From NCBI RefSeq assembly GCF_000299335.2, contig NZ_CP004387.1, forward strand, positions 4,046,994-4,110,993: DNA of 64,000 bases, in the 5' to 3' direction. The DNA comes from Isoalcanivorax pacificus W11-5. Lineage in GTDB: Bacteria > Pseudomonadota > Gammaproteobacteria > Pseudomonadales > Alcanivoracaceae. Shown here one piece after another: positions 46,477 through 55,630 of the stretch; the stretch's first letter is position 1; every line of letters starts with the position of its first letter. The position numbers were made by a program, and so were the translations under genes. The notes beneath the pieces are model-generated. The model worked only from the letters and a program-made list of their open reading frames with translations, was not told where the DNA came from and ran no database searches.

Positions 46477-47796
46477 TCAGTCGCTGTCTTCAAGCCGGCG
46501 GTTCACACGCAGCGCCAGCAGCGTGCAGATCACGCCGGAGAGCAGGTACACGCTCACATAGCCCAGCCCGAAGTGCGCCGACAGACCCAGCGCCACCAGC
46601 GGCGCGAACGCGGCACCGAACAGCCAGGCAAAATCGGAGGTCAGCGCGGCGCCCGTGTAGCGGAAACGCGGCTCGAAATTGGCCGTCACCGTGCCCGAGG
46701 CCTGGCCGTAGGACACCCCCAGCAAGGCAAAGCCGACCAGGATAAAGATGTCCTGCTGGAGCGGGCTGCCGTCCATCAGCATGGGCGTGAACAGGCTGAA
46801 CACCCCGATCAGGCAGGCCAGCAGTGCCACCGTGGTACGCTTGCCGATGCGGTCGGCGATCCAGCCGGAGGCGATGGTGCCCAGCACGGCCAGCACGGCG
46901 CCGATCAGCTGGATGGTCAGTACGTCATTGATACCCTGGCTGCCGTCCAGGGCAATCCAGGACAGCGGGAAGATGGTCACCAGGTGAAACAGCGCATAGC
47001 TGGCCAGCGCTGCAAACGAGCCGATAAAGATGTTGTAGCCCTGCCGGCGCAGCATCTCGAAGGTGCCGATCGGCTCCAGCGCGCTCTCTTCCAGTGCGGC
47101 GGTGTACTCTTCCGTCACCACCAGCCGCAGGCGGGCAAACAGCGCCACCACGTTGATGGCGAAGGCAACAAAGAAGGGATAGCGCCAGCCCCAGCCGGTG
47201 AAATCGGCTTCCGAGAGGCTGGTGTGCAGAAACAGGAACAGCGCGCCGGCCACCAGAAAGCCGATCGGGGCGCCCAGCTGGCCAAGCATGGCGTACCAGC
47301 TGCGCCGGTCGCGCGGGGCATTCAGCGCCAGCAGGGAGGGCAGGCCGTCCCAGGAGCCCCCGAAGGCGATGCCTTGCAGCACCCGGAAAAAGGCCAGCAA
47401 CCCGATGGCCGCGCCCCCCAGCACCTGATAGCCCGGCAGGAAGGCGATCCCCACCGTGGCCGTGCCGAGCAGGAACAGCGCCACCGTCAGTTTCACGCTG
47501 CGCCCCCAGTGACGCTGGATGGCCATGAACAGCGCGGTGCCGAACGGGCGGGCCATAAAGGCAAAGGCAAAGATGATGAAGGCGTACAGCGTGCCCTCGA
47601 GTCGCTCGGCGAACGGGAAAAACACCGCCGGGAAGACCAGCACCGAGGCAATGCCATAGACGAAGAAGTCGAAATACTCTGATGCACGGCCTACCACCAC
47701 GCCCACGGCGATCTCGCCGGGGGCCACCGATGAATGGCCGGCGCCGGTGTGCGCCGGCGTATGCAGAGGGGGCTGGACCTGATCTGTACTGGACAT
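46477..47796 (-). CDS. MFS transporter, metabolite:H+ symporter (MHS) type
   Basis: A 439-aa inner-membrane transporter with about 12 TM helices. The first helix region VVGRASEYFDFFVYGIASVLVFPAVFFP is the MHS-family hallmark seen in citrate, ketoglutarate, shikimate and proline/betaine symporters. The loop 2-3 motif is degenerate and GWRYPFFVAF and IADRIGKRTTV are typical. The N-terminus has an extra His/Pro-rich stretch (about 1-25). It is a monocistronic gene divergent from cyoA; the shared 153-nt region contains repeated GGACA elements. The substrate cannot be inferred. Confidence 0.88.
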   Translation of the reverse strand: MSSTDQVQPPLHTPAHTGAGHSSVAPGEIAVGVVVGRASEYFDFFVYGIASVLVFPAVFFPFAERLEGTLYAFIIFAFAFMARPFGTALFMAIQRHWGRSVKLTVALFLLGTATVGIAFLPGYQVLGGAAIGLLAFFRVLQGIAFGGSWDGLPSLLALNAPRDRRSWYAMLGQLGAPIGFLVAGALFLFLHTSLSEADFTGWGWRYPFFVAFAINVVALFARLRLVVTEEYTAALEESALEPIGTFEMLRRQGYNIFIGSFAALASYALFHLVTIFPLSWIALDGSQGINDVLTIQLIGAVLAVLGTIASGWIADRIGKRTTVALLACLIGVFSLFTPMLMDGSPLQQDIFILVGFALLGVSYGQASGTVTANFEPRFRYTGAALTSDFAWLFGAAFAPLVALGLSAHFGLGYVSVYLLSGVICTLLALRVNRRLEDSD

Positions 47797-47853
47797 CGCA
47801 AGGGCTCGTTGTGCGTAAAGATAGCGTCGACAAGCCTACAGCATCCCCGGTTT

Positions 47854-47883
47854 GGACACGCCGGGCCATAGGACAAAATGTCC
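47854..47883. promoter_or_regulatory. Repeated GGACA sites with a GGACA-AAA-TGTCC palindrome
   Basis: In the divergent region between the MFS gene and cyoA, GGACA occurs at 47854-47858 and again at 47871-47875, where it pairs with TGTCC at 47879-47883. The 17-bp period and the dyad suggest an operator for one or both genes. No regulator is assigned; it does not match the FNR/ANR box. Confidence 0.4.
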
Positions 47884-47949
47884 AATGCCCCACCGGCCCG
47901 TCCGGGCGTAGGGTTGGCGCCACCTGGGCCACATTGATGCTGACCGGTG

Positions 47950-48954
47950 ATGTCTTTCTCTAAATCTCTGCGCGGACTGCTTCTGCTACTCCCCCTCGCC
48001 CTGCTCGCCGGGTGCGACATGGTGGTGATGTCGCCCTCCGGCGACGTGGCCCTGCAGCAACGCGACCTGATTGTCTGGTCGACCATCCTGATGCTGCTGG
48101 TGATCGTGCCGGTGATCGTGCTGACGCTCTGGTTTGCCTGGCGCTACCGCGCCGGCAATGCCGAGGCCACCTACGCGCCGGACTGGGACCATTCCACCGT
48201 GCTGGAACTGGTGATCTGGTCGGTACCACTGTTGATCATCATCGCGCTCGGCGCCATGACCTGGGTCAGTACCCATCAACTTGATCCGTACCGCCCACTG
48301 GAGCGCATCGATGCGCAACGGCCGGTACCGGAAGGTGTGGAGCCGCTGGTGATCGAAGTGGTGGCGATGGACTGGAAATGGCTGTTCCTGTACCCGGAAC
48401 AGGGCATCGCCACCATCAATGAAGTCGCCGCCCCGGTGGACCGGCCGATCCGTTTCAAGATCACCTCTTCCACCATGATGAACTCGTTCTTCATTCCGGC
48501 ATTGGCGGGGCAGATTTACGCCATGGCCGGCATGGAAACCAAGCTGCACGCGGTGATCAATAAGGAAGGTGTCTACGAAGGCTTTTCTGCCAACTACAGT
48601 GGCGCCGGCTTCTCCGACATGCGGTTCCGCTTCCACGGCCTGAGCGAGCAGGGCTTCGACGCCTGGGTAGCGAAAAACCGCGCGCAAGGCGAGCCGCTCG
48701 ACCGCGAGCACTACCTGGCACTGGAACAGCCCAGCCACGACGAGCCGGTGCACCGTTTCGCCAGTGTCGAGCCGGACCTGTATGAGGCGATTCTCAATCG
48801 CTGCGTGCAGCCGGGCAGCCTGTGCATGAAAGACATGATGGCCATCGACATGCTGCGCGCGCGCAACCTGTGCGGCATTGATGACGCCCTGCGCTTTCTC
48901 GGCAAGACCTCGCTGGATGACATCGTCGGCCTGCGGCCGGCAGTCAGTTATTGA
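47950..48954 (+). CDS. cyoA: bo3-type ubiquinol oxidase subunit II
   Basis: A membrane lipoprotein (334 aa) of the terminal quinol oxidase. The lipobox LLAGC is near residue 20. Two TM helices (about 38-63 and 85-105) precede a periplasmic cupredoxin fold. The CuA ligands of cytochrome c oxidases are absent: the loop reads NYSGAGFSDMRFRFHG, as in quinol oxidases. VVAMDWKWLFLYPEQGIATINE is conserved. The ATG at 47950 is used; GTG at 47947 is equally possible and neither has a strong ribosome-binding site. It heads the oxidase operon. Confidence 0.95.
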   Translation: MSFSKSLRGLLLLLPLALLAGCDMVVMSPSGDVALQQRDLIVWSTILMLLVIVPVIVLTLWFAWRYRAGNAEATYAPDWDHSTVLELVIWSVPLLIIIALGAMTWVSTHQLDPYRPLERIDAQRPVPEGVEPLVIEVVAMDWKWLFLYPEQGIATINEVAAPVDRPIRFKITSSTMMNSFFIPALAGQIYAMAGMETKLHAVINKEGVYEGFSANYSGAGFSDMRFRFHGLSEQGFDAWVAKNRAQGEPLDREHYLALEQPSHDEPVHRFASVEPDLYEAILNRCVQPGSLCMKDMMAIDMLRARNLCGIDDALRFLGKTSLDDIVGLRPAVSY

Positions 48955-48963
48955 CGTGTTCGG

Positions 48964-48986
48964 GTCAGGCGCTGCACGCGCCTGAC
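48964..48986 (+). promoter_or_regulatory. Hairpin between cyoA and cyoB
   Basis: GTCAGGCGC and GCGCCTGAC form a perfect 9-bp stem with loop TGCAC, starting 10 nt after the cyoA stop codon; a short CTTTTCG follows. A second small hairpin (ACGCC/GGCGT) lies at 49001-49013. They could attenuate or set mRNA stability within the operon. Confidence 0.55.
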
Positions 48987-49024
48987 ACACTTTTCGTTAA
49001 ACGCCTTCGGCGTCGGTACCCAAG

Positions 49025-51028
49025 ATGTTCGATCAACTTGACCTGACAACGCTTCTCTTCGGCCGCCTCACCTGGGAGTCGTTTCCCTATCACGACCCCA
49101 TTATCGTGGCGACGTTCGCCGTGGTCGCCATCGGCGGCCTGGCCATGCTGGCGCTGGTGACGCGCTACCGGCTGTGGGGCTATCTGTGGAACGAGTGGTT
49201 CACCACCATCGACCACAAGAAAATCGGCATCATGTACATGATCCTCGGCATCATCATGCTGCTGCGCGGCTTTGCCGACGCCATCATGATGCGTATCCAG
49301 CAGGCCATCGCGTTCGATGGCTCCATGGGTTACCTGCCGCCGGAGCATTACGACCAGATCTTTACCGCCCACGGCGTGATCATGATTTTCTTCGTCGCCA
49401 TGCCGATGGTGACCGGCCTGATGAACTATGTGGTGCCGTTGCAGATCGGCGCCCGCGATGTCGCCTTCCCGTTCCTGAACAATTTCAGCTTCTGGATGAC
49501 CACCAGCGGCGCGGTGCTGTTGATGGTGTCGCTGTTCGTCGGTGAATTCGCCAAGACCGGCTGGCTCGCCTACCCGCCATTATCGGGGATATTACAGAGC
49601 CCCGGAGTCGGGGTGGATTACTATATATGGTCGCTACAGATCGCGGGGGTGGGCACGCTGCTGTCTGGCATCAACCTGCTGGTCACGATCGTGAAAATGC
49701 GCGCACCCGGCATGACGATGATGAAAATGCCGGTGTTCACCTGGACCTCGCTGTGCACCAACGTGCTGATCGTCGCCGCCTTCCCGGTGCTGACCGCCGT
49801 GCTGGGCATGCTGACGCTGGACCGTTACCTGGGTACGGCGTTCTTTACCAATGATCTCGGCGGCAACGCCATGATGTACATCAACCTGATCTGGATCTGG
49901 GGCCACCCGGAAGTGTACATCCTGATCCTGCCGCTGTTCGGCGTGTTCTCGGAAGTGGTGTCCACCTACAGCGGCAAGCGCCTGTTCGGCTATGCGTCGA
50001 TGGTGTATGCCACCGTGGTGATCACCGTGCTGTCCTATCTGGTCTGGCTGCATCACTTTTTCACCATGGGCTCCGGCGCCAGTGTGAACTCGTTTTTCGG
50101 CATCACGACGATGATCATCTCGATCCCCACCGGGGCCAAGATCTTCAACTGGCTGTTCACCATGTACCGGGGCCGCATCCAGTTTGAGGTGCCGATGCTG
50201 TGGACCATGGGCTTTATCATCACCTTTGTGATCGGCGGCATGACCGGTGTACTGCTGGCGGTACCGCCGGCGGATTTTGTGCTGCACAACAGCCTGTTCC
50301 TGGTCGCGCACTTTCATAACGTGATCATCGGCGGCGTGTTGTTCGGCCTGTTCGCAGGCATCACCTACTGGTTCCCGAAAGCGTTCGGCTACAAGCTGGA
50401 CCCGTTCTGGGGCAAGGTGTCGTTCTGGTGCTGGCTGGTGGGTTTCTGGCTGGCGTTCATGCCGCTGTACGTGCTCGGCCTGATGGGCGTGACACGCCGC
50501 ATGAGCCATTTTGATGATTCATCGTTGCAGATCTGGTTCCAGATCGCTGCCTTCGGCGCCTTCCTGATCGCCATCGGCATCGCCGCGTTCCTGTTCCAGT
50601 TCGTGGTCAGCTATCGCCGCCGCGAGTCCCTGCGCGATACCACCGGCGATCCGTGGAATGGCCGCACGCTGGAGTGGTCCACCTCCTCGCCGCCGCCGGC
50701 CTATAACTTCGCCTTTACGCCGCAGGTACACGATATCGACGCCTGGTGGCAGATGAAGCAGCACGGCTTCCAGCGTCCGCAGTCGGGTTTCCTGCCGGTA
50801 CACATGCCGAAGAATACCGGCGCGGGGATCATTCTCGCCGGCATCAGCACCCTGCTGGGTTTTGCGCTGATCTGGCACATGTGGCTGCTGGCCGGTGCTT
50901 CGTTCGTGGCGCTGTTGGCGGTGACGATCGGCCACACTTTCAACTACAAGCGCGATTACTACATCCCGGCGGAAGAAGTAACCCGCGTCGAATCTGAACG
51001 AACCCGGATGCTTGCAGAACATGTCTGA
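49025..51028 (+). CDS. cyoB: bo3-type ubiquinol oxidase subunit I
   Basis: Catalytic haem-copper subunit (667 aa) that reduces oxygen to water and pumps protons. Haem/CuB ligands are visible: TAHGVIM (low-spin haem His), WGHPEVYI (about residue 294, with the cross-linked Tyr), VWLHHFF (about 344) and VAHFHNV (about 429 and 431). The quinol-site Arg and Asp of E. coli CyoB are matched by RGFADA, and the D-channel by [15 protein letters not shown]. Extra N- and C-terminal TM helices give the long CyoB form. It ends 8 nt into cyoC. Confidence 0.97.
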   Translation: MFDQLDLTTLLFGRLTWESFPYHDPIIVATFAVVAIGGLAMLALVTRYRLWGYLWNEWFTTIDHKKIGIMYMILGIIMLLRGFADAIMMRIQQAIAFDGSMGYLPPEHYDQIFTAHGVIMIFFVAMPMVTGLMNYVVPLQIGARDVAFPFLNNFSFWMTTSGAVLLMVSLFVGEFAKTGWLAYPPLSGILQSPGVGVDYYIWSLQIAGVGTLLSGINLLVTIVKMRAPGMTMMKMPVFTWTSLCTNVLIVAAFPVLTAVLGMLTLDRYLGTAFFTNDLGGNAMMYINLIWIWGHPEVYILILPLFGVFSEVVSTYSGKRLFGYASMVYATVVITVLSYLVWLHHFFTMGSGASVNSFFGITTMIISIPTGAKIFNWLFTMYRGRIQFEVPMLWTMGFIITFVIGGMTGVLLAVPPADFVLHNSLFLVAHFHNVIIGGVLFGLFAGITYWFPKAFGYKLDPFWGKVSFWCWLVGFWLAFMPLYVLGLMGVTRRMSHFDDSSLQIWFQIAAFGAFLIAIGIAAFLFQFVVSYRRRESLRDTTGDPWNGRTLEWSTSSPPPAYNFAFTPQVHDIDAWWQMKQHGFQRPQSGFLPVHMPKNTGAGIILAGISTLLGFALIWHMWLLAGASFVALLAVTIGHTFNYKRDYYIPAEEVTRVESERTRMLAEHV

Positions 51029-51659
51029 CACGCACGCACTCTCACACGCCTCGCCGGGCGGACACCGGCCACCGTTGCAGTTTCTGGTACGCGGCGAACA
51101 TCACCCGCAGAACGCCACCTTGCTGGGGTTCTGGATTTACCTGATGAGCGACTGCCTGATCTTCGCCTGCCTGTTTGCCACCTACGGCGTGCTCGGCCGC
51201 AATTACGCGGCCGGCCCCACCGGCGCGGACCTGTTCGACCTACCGCTGGTGGCCATCAACACGGCGCTGTTGCTGCTGTCGTCGATCACGTTTGGCTTTG
51301 CCATGCTGGAGATGCAGCAGAAGCGGCTCAAGGGCACGCTGCTGTGGCTGGGCATCACCGGGCTGTTCGGTGTCGCCTTTCTGGGTGTGGAGCTGTATGA
51401 ATTCGCGCACCTGATCCATGTCGGCGCCGGCCCGCAGCGCAGCGGTTTTCTCACCGCATTCTTTGCGCTGGTCGGCACCCACGGCCTGCACGTGCTGTTC
51501 GGCATTATCTGGCTGGTCACGCTGATGGTGCAGTTGCGCAGGCATGGTCTGATTCCGGCCAACACACGACGCCTGTTCTGTCTGTCCATGTTCTGGCACT
51601 TCCTGGACGTGGTCTGGATCGGCGTGTTCACCTTTGTCTACCTGATGGGAGTGCTGTAA
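51021..51659 (+). CDS. cyoC: bo3-type ubiquinol oxidase subunit III
   Basis: A 212-aa five-helix membrane subunit that stabilises the oxidase. It contains [43 protein letters not shown] and [22 protein letters not shown], all typical of CyoC. ATG at 51021 overlaps the cyoB stop by 8 nt; the TTG-started longer form is less likely. The stop overlaps the cyoD start in TAATG. Confidence 0.95.
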   Translation: MSDTHALSHASPGGHRPPLQFLVRGEHHPQNATLLGFWIYLMSDCLIFACLFATYGVLGRNYAAGPTGADLFDLPLVAINTALLLLSSITFGFAMLEMQQKRLKGTLLWLGITGLFGVAFLGVELYEFAHLIHVGAGPQRSGFLTAFFALVGTHGLHVLFGIIWLVTLMVQLRRHGLIPANTRRLFCLSMFWHFLDVVWIGVFTFVYLMGVL

Positions 51660-52036
51660 TGAGCGAGCATCATCACGACACCCACGACCATCACCACGAA
51701 GATGGCCCGCACAGTTCCTTCAAGGGCTACATGACCGGCTTTCTGCTGTCGGTGGTGCTGACCGCGATTCCGTTCTGGCTGGTGATGGCCGACGTGTTTG
51801 AAAACCGCAACATCACCGCACTGGTCATTCTCGGTTTCGCCCTGATCCAGATCTGCGTGCACATGGTGTTTTTCCTGCACATGAACTTCCACTCCGAAGG
51901 CGGCTGGAACATGCTGGCGCTGATCTTCACACTGGTGCTGGTGTTCATCACGCTAGCCGGTTCGCTGTGGGTAATGTACCACCTCAACCACAACATGATG
52001 CCGGGCATGATGCACGAGCATAACCTGTCGCCGTGA
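51659..52036 (+). CDS. cyoD: bo3-type ubiquinol oxidase subunit IV
   Basis: A small 125-aa membrane subunit with three TM helices (about 22-42, 50-70, 82-104) and motifs SFKGYMTGFLLSVVLTAIPFW and ICVHMVFFLHMNF. The N-terminus is strikingly His-rich (HHHDTHDHHHED), more so than E. coli CyoD. The start overlaps cyoC by 1 nt, and the stop overlaps the SURF1 gene (GTGA). Confidence 0.93.
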   Translation: MSEHHHDTHDHHHEDGPHSSFKGYMTGFLLSVVLTAIPFWLVMADVFENRNITALVILGFALIQICVHMVFFLHMNFHSEGGWNMLALIFTLVLVFITLAGSLWVMYHLNHNMMPGMMHEHNLSP

Positions 52037-52773
52037 CGACGCACCGCACACCGGCACGCCGGCCCTGGGGGCTGGTGCTCTGGCTGGTGTTCCTGCTCGC
52101 CGCGTGCGGCAGTTTTATCGCCCTCGGGACCTGGCAGATCGAACGCCGCGCCTGGAAACTCGACCTGATCGAACGTGTCGAGGCGCGCGTGCACGCCGCA
52201 CCGGTGGCGGCCCCCGGCGAAGCCGACTGGCCCGCCGTGAACGCCGACCGGCACGCGTACCGGCCTGTGCAACTCAGCGGCACCTGGCTCCCCGGACACG
52301 ATACGCTGGTGCAGGCCAGCACAACGCTCGGCAGTGGCTACTGGGTACTGACGCCGCTGCAGCGCGATGACGGCTCAGTGGTGCTGGTCAACCGTGGCTT
52401 CGCGCCGCCCGCACAACGCGCCGCCGGCAGCATTCCCCTGCCGTCCGGCCAGGTCACGGTCACCGGCCTGCTGCGCCTGACCGAACCGGACGGCGGCTTT
52501 CTGCGCGCCAACGATCCGGCCGCCGGCCGCTGGTATTCCCGCGATGTGGACGCCATCGCACACACGCACGCGCTGGCGCGTGTGGCGCCCTATTTTGTGG
52601 ATGCCGGTGCCGACGACGCGCCCCGTGCCACCGGCGCGCCGGTGCCCGGGCTGACGGTAGTGCGCTTCCACAACAGCCACCTGGTCTATACGATCACCTG
52701 GTACGCGCTGGCGCTGATGAGCGCCGGCGCCGCGCTGTTCCTGATCCGGGACGCCCGCCGCCGGCGCGGCTGA
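52033..52773 (+). CDS. SURF1-family oxidase assembly protein
   Basis: A 246-aa membrane protein with two TM helices at the ends (about 12-32 and 215-235) flanking a periplasmic domain, the SURF1/Shy1 plan. The signature FIALGTWQIERRAWKLDLIERVE follows TM1; GYWVLTPLQRDDGSVVLVNRGFAP and VVRFHNSHLVYTITWYALALM are conserved. SURF1 proteins help insert haem into haem-copper oxidases. GTG start, 4-nt overlap with cyoD, so it is part of the oxidase operon. The haem O synthase gene cyoE that often follows cyoD is not in the window. Confidence 0.93.
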   Translation: MTTHRTPARRPWGLVLWLVFLLAACGSFIALGTWQIERRAWKLDLIERVEARVHAAPVAAPGEADWPAVNADRHAYRPVQLSGTWLPGHDTLVQASTTLGSGYWVLTPLQRDDGSVVLVNRGFAPPAQRAAGSIPLPSGQVTVTGLLRLTEPDGGFLRANDPAAGRWYSRDVDAIAHTHALARVAPYFVDAGADDAPRATGAPVPGLTVVRFHNSHLVYTITWYALALMSAGAALFLIRDARRRRG

Positions 52774-52824
52774 ACCCTCCCGCCACGGGCCTCCGCCGCC
52801 CGTGTCGCCAGAACGAGACGACCG

Positions 52825-54132
52825 ATGCCGATTGCCTCACTCCGCTGGGGACTGCGACCTGCCGCCAGCGATGACGGAACAGGCCGCAAGAACATGCACC
52901 TGCTGATCCAGCTTCGCTGGATCGCCGTGCTGGGCCAGGTCGCCACCATCGCCGTGACCCATTTCGGCTTTGGCGTCGCCTTGCCGCTGAACTATATGGT
53001 GGCGGTGCTGCTCGGGCTGGTGGCGTTCAACGGCATCAGTCTGCTGCGCTTGCGCCTGAAACAGGATGTGACCAACACCGAGCTGATGGTGTCGCTGCTG
53101 GTGGATGTCTTCACCCTGACCATCCAGCTTTACCTCAGCGGCGGCACCGCCAACCCGTTTATCTTTCTGTTTCTGCTGCAGGTGGTGCTCGGTGCCGTGT
53201 TGCTGGAAACCTGGTCCACGCTGACCATCCTGGTGGCGACCACACTCTGTTTCGTCTGGCTGGCACTCGCCGACCGGCCACTGCTGTTGCCGGCAGACTA
53301 TGAACGTGGCCACCACAGTTATTACGTCAAGGGCATGATGATCTGCTTCGTGCTCAACGCCGCGCTGCTGGTGATCTTTATCAGCCGCATCACGCGCAAC
53401 CGGCGCGCCCGTGACGCGCGGCTGGCGGAGTTGCGCCAGCGCGCTGCCGAGGAAGAGCATATCGTGCGCATGGGCCTGCTCGCCTCCGGCGCGGCCCACG
53501 AGCTGGGCACGCCGCTGTCCACGCTGTCGGTGATTCTGGGTGACTGGCGCCGCATGCCGGCCTTTAACGCGGACCCGGACGTGCGGCAGGAGCTGGACGA
53601 AATGCAGGCCCAGGTATTGCGCTGCAAATCCATTGTCAGCGGCATTCTGTTGTCCGCCGGTGAGGCACGCGGCGAAGCGGCGGAAGAAACCACCTTGCAC
53701 CGTTTTCTGGATGACCTGGTGGCCGACTGGCAGGCGACACGGTCAGTGCACGGCTTCCGCTACCAGAATCACTTTGGCGAGGACCTGGATATCGTGTCCG
53801 ACTCGGCCATCAAACAGAGCATCGCCAACGTGCTCGATAATGCGCTGGAAGCATCACCGGAATGGGTCGGTCTGGACGTAACACGCGAGGAGGCCATGCT
53901 GGTCATCACGGTCCGTGACCGGGGCCCCGGCTTTCCGCCAGCCATTCTCGAACAGCTCGGCCGCCCCTACCATTCCACCAAAGGCCGGCCAGGCAGCGGG
54001 CTGGGCCTGTTCCTGGTCATGAACGTGGCGCGCACACTGGGCGGCAATCTCAGCGCCCATAACATGCCCCAGGGTGGCGCCTGCGTCGCGCTGTCGCTGC
54101 CGCTGTCCGCGATCACACTGGAGGAGGAATGA
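52825..54132 (+). CDS. Redox-sensing histidine kinase, RegB/PrrB/RoxS type
   Basis: A 435-aa inner-membrane sensor kinase. Six TM helices occupy about residues 30-190. The quinone-site motif GGTANPF is at 106-112. The H-box ASGAAHELGTPLSTL has the phospho-His at 225, and a redox-type Cys267 (LRCKSIV) follows in the dimerisation helix. The ATPase domain has NVLDNALEAS (N box), DRGPGF (G1) and GSGLGLFLVMN (G2). RegB-family kinases sense the quinone pool or respiratory flux. It lies 51 nt after the SURF1 gene and 3 nt before its response regulator, which implies control of the adjacent bo3 oxidase. Confidence 0.95.
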   Translation: MPIASLRWGLRPAASDDGTGRKNMHLLIQLRWIAVLGQVATIAVTHFGFGVALPLNYMVAVLLGLVAFNGISLLRLRLKQDVTNTELMVSLLVDVFTLTIQLYLSGGTANPFIFLFLLQVVLGAVLLETWSTLTILVATTLCFVWLALADRPLLLPADYERGHHSYYVKGMMICFVLNAALLVIFISRITRNRRARDARLAELRQRAAEEEHIVRMGLLASGAAHELGTPLSTLSVILGDWRRMPAFNADPDVRQELDEMQAQVLRCKSIVSGILLSAGEARGEAAEETTLHRFLDDLVADWQATRSVHGFRYQNHFGEDLDIVSDSAIKQSIANVLDNALEASPEWVGLDVTREEAMLVITVRDRGPGFPPAILEQLGRPYHSTKGRPGSGLGLFLVMNVARTLGGNLSAHNMPQGGACVALSLPLSAITLEEE

Positions 54133-54135
54133 GCC

Positions 54136-54684
54136 ATGACGTCATCGCCCGCCGACATCCGGACCCTGCTGATCGTCGAAGACGACGCCGCCTTCGCCCG
54201 CACACTGGTGCGCTCGTTTGAACGGCGCGGTTATCAGGTGCTGCATGCCGCAGGCATCGACGACATGGCGGCGCTGCTGGAAACACACCGCCCCGGTTAT
54301 GCGGTGGTCGATCTCAAGCTGAAAGGCGACGCCACCGGCCTCACCTGCGTGCAGGCGCTGCACCAGCACAACCCGGACATGCTGATCGTGGTGCTGACCG
54401 GCTACGCCAGCATTGCCACCGCCGTGGAAGCCATCAAGCTCGGCGCTTGCCATTACCTGGCCAAGCCCTCCAATACCGATGATATTGAAGCCGCCTTTGA
54501 ACGCGCTGAAGGCAGCACCGATGTGGCACTGACCCAGCGCGCCGCGTCGATCAAGACGCTGGAGTGGGAGCGTATTCACGAAACACTGGCGGAAACCGGG
54601 TTCAATATTTCCGAAACCGCGCGCAGGCTGGGGATGCACCGGCGCACGCTGGCACGCAAGCTGGGCAAACAACAAGTGAAGTAA
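54136..54684 (+). CDS. Response regulator, RegA/PrrA/RoxR type
   Basis: A 182-aa response regulator partner of the RegB-like kinase. The receiver domain (about 9-125) has acidic pocket EDD, phospho-acceptor Asp59 (VVDLKLKG), VLTGYAS and a Lys in LAKPS. A Pro-rich linker is replaced by a short helix, and a Fis-type HTH follows (about 140-180; NISETARRLGMHRRTLARKL). RegA-type regulators control terminal oxidases and other energy genes. It is coupled to the kinase gene (3-nt gap) and converges on the gene at 54723. Confidence 0.95.
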   Translation: MTSSPADIRTLLIVEDDAAFARTLVRSFERRGYQVLHAAGIDDMAALLETHRPGYAVVDLKLKGDATGLTCVQALHQHNPDMLIVVLTGYASIATAVEAIKLGACHYLAKPSNTDDIEAAFERAEGSTDVALTQRAASIKTLEWERIHETLAETGFNISETARRLGMHRRTLARKLGKQQVK

Positions 54685-54685
54685 A

Positions 54686-54707
54686 GAGAGGCCGAAAACG
54701 ACCTCTC
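54686..54707. terminator. Hairpin between convergent genes
   Basis: GAGAGGCCG and CGACCTCTC form a 9-bp stem with one mismatch and an AAAA loop, just after the response-regulator stop codon and 16 nt from the end of the convergent gene. T tracts are short on both strands, so it is a modest bidirectional terminator at best. Confidence 0.5.
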
Positions 54708-54722
54708 ACCGGTTACCACAAC

Positions 54723-55241
54723 TCAGAGCGTTCCAGCGAGATAACCCCGGATCAGCGCAATGAATGCCGGTCTGGTCGCCGATTGATTGAAATCCGCACC
54801 GCCGTTTGTCTGCAGATTGCTGCCCGTCTGCCGTACCAGCTCGTCGATGATCGCCTGATCATCCATGCCCGTGTTGAACCGGGTCAGATCAACCGTCACC
54901 AGACGATCCATTTCCTGCTCAGAGGGATTGGCGGCCGGTCCCCAGGGAGTGCCGGTCACCACCCATTGCCCCTCCAGCGCATAGTAGAAAAACATTGCGC
55001 CGCTGTGTATCAACGAATGAGGCGACCCGGACGTCAATTCGAGTGTGCGGCGGGATTCCTGTGTGAGCTCTGCCTCCATGACGACCGCCGGCGGCTGGTC
55101 ATTATCATCTGTGCCGCCGAAGAACTGCGGCATGCCGGCGCAGTACGCCGGCCGGTGGTTGTAAGGATTGAGCGCGGCCTTGACGGGGACGCGCATCTGG
55201 TTATTACCAAGGTCAACGAGTGCTACATAGTATTTTGGCAT
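54723..55241 (-). CDS. Hypothetical protein in the DUF2589 cluster
   Basis: I do not recognise this 172-aa protein. It begins MPKYYVALVDLGNNQMRVPVKAALNPYNHRPAYCAGMPQF, has no signal peptide or TM segment, and mixes strands (about 1-110) with a helical C-terminal part (about 130-172). It is last of four minus-strand genes with gaps of about 70-80 nt. Context suggests it works with the DUF2589 proteins. Confidence 0.7.
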   Translation of the reverse strand: MPKYYVALVDLGNNQMRVPVKAALNPYNHRPAYCAGMPQFFGGTDDNDQPPAVVMEAELTQESRRTLELTSGSPHSLIHSGAMFFYYALEGQWVVTGTPWGPAANPSEQEMDRLVTVDLTRFNTGMDDQAIIDELVRQTGSNLQTNGGADFNQSATRPAFIALIRGYLAGTL

Positions 55242-55317
55242 TGCTGGTTCCTCTCCATGGACAGGCGAACACTGCCCGCCGGGCTGTTCGCCGATGATTG
55301 AATATCGATTGAAATAA

Positions 55318-55548
55318 CTAGATGCGGTTTTTCCTGAAGTACTGGCTGGCCTGTTTGCCCACGTCGTCTTTCATGGCTGCCAGCCTGTCGAAACCCTGCA
55401 CCGCCTGCTGGACCAGGGTATGACTCCCGGCGGACAGTGATACCGACAACCCGCATCCTGTACACATGAAACTCTGGCCCGACAGCAGCAGCTTGGTATC
55501 GAGATGAATGGTGTTACTGCAATCAGGGCAGTGTATCTGGCTTTGCAT
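55318..55548 (-). CDS. Small zinc-ribbon protein
   Basis: A 76-aa protein with a likely zinc ribbon formed by CPDC (Cys7, Cys10) and CTGC (Cys29, Cys32), then a charged helical tail (about 40-76). ATG at 55548 is preferred over upstream starts because it directly precedes the ribbon and has GGGGAT at suitable distance. No function is known; it lies between the two DUF2589 genes and the hypothetical gene and probably shares their transcript. Confidence 0.7.
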   Translation of the reverse strand: MQSQIHCPDCSNTIHLDTKLLLSGQSFMCTGCGLSVSLSAGSHTLVQQAVQGFDRLAAMKDDVGKQASQYFRKNRI

Positions 55549-55630
55549 GATTATCCCCATGCCGTCATGGTTGCCCGGCACACAGGTGCCGGGCCTGTTT
55601 CATTGGCTATCCACCTTCGCTACAACGCCA

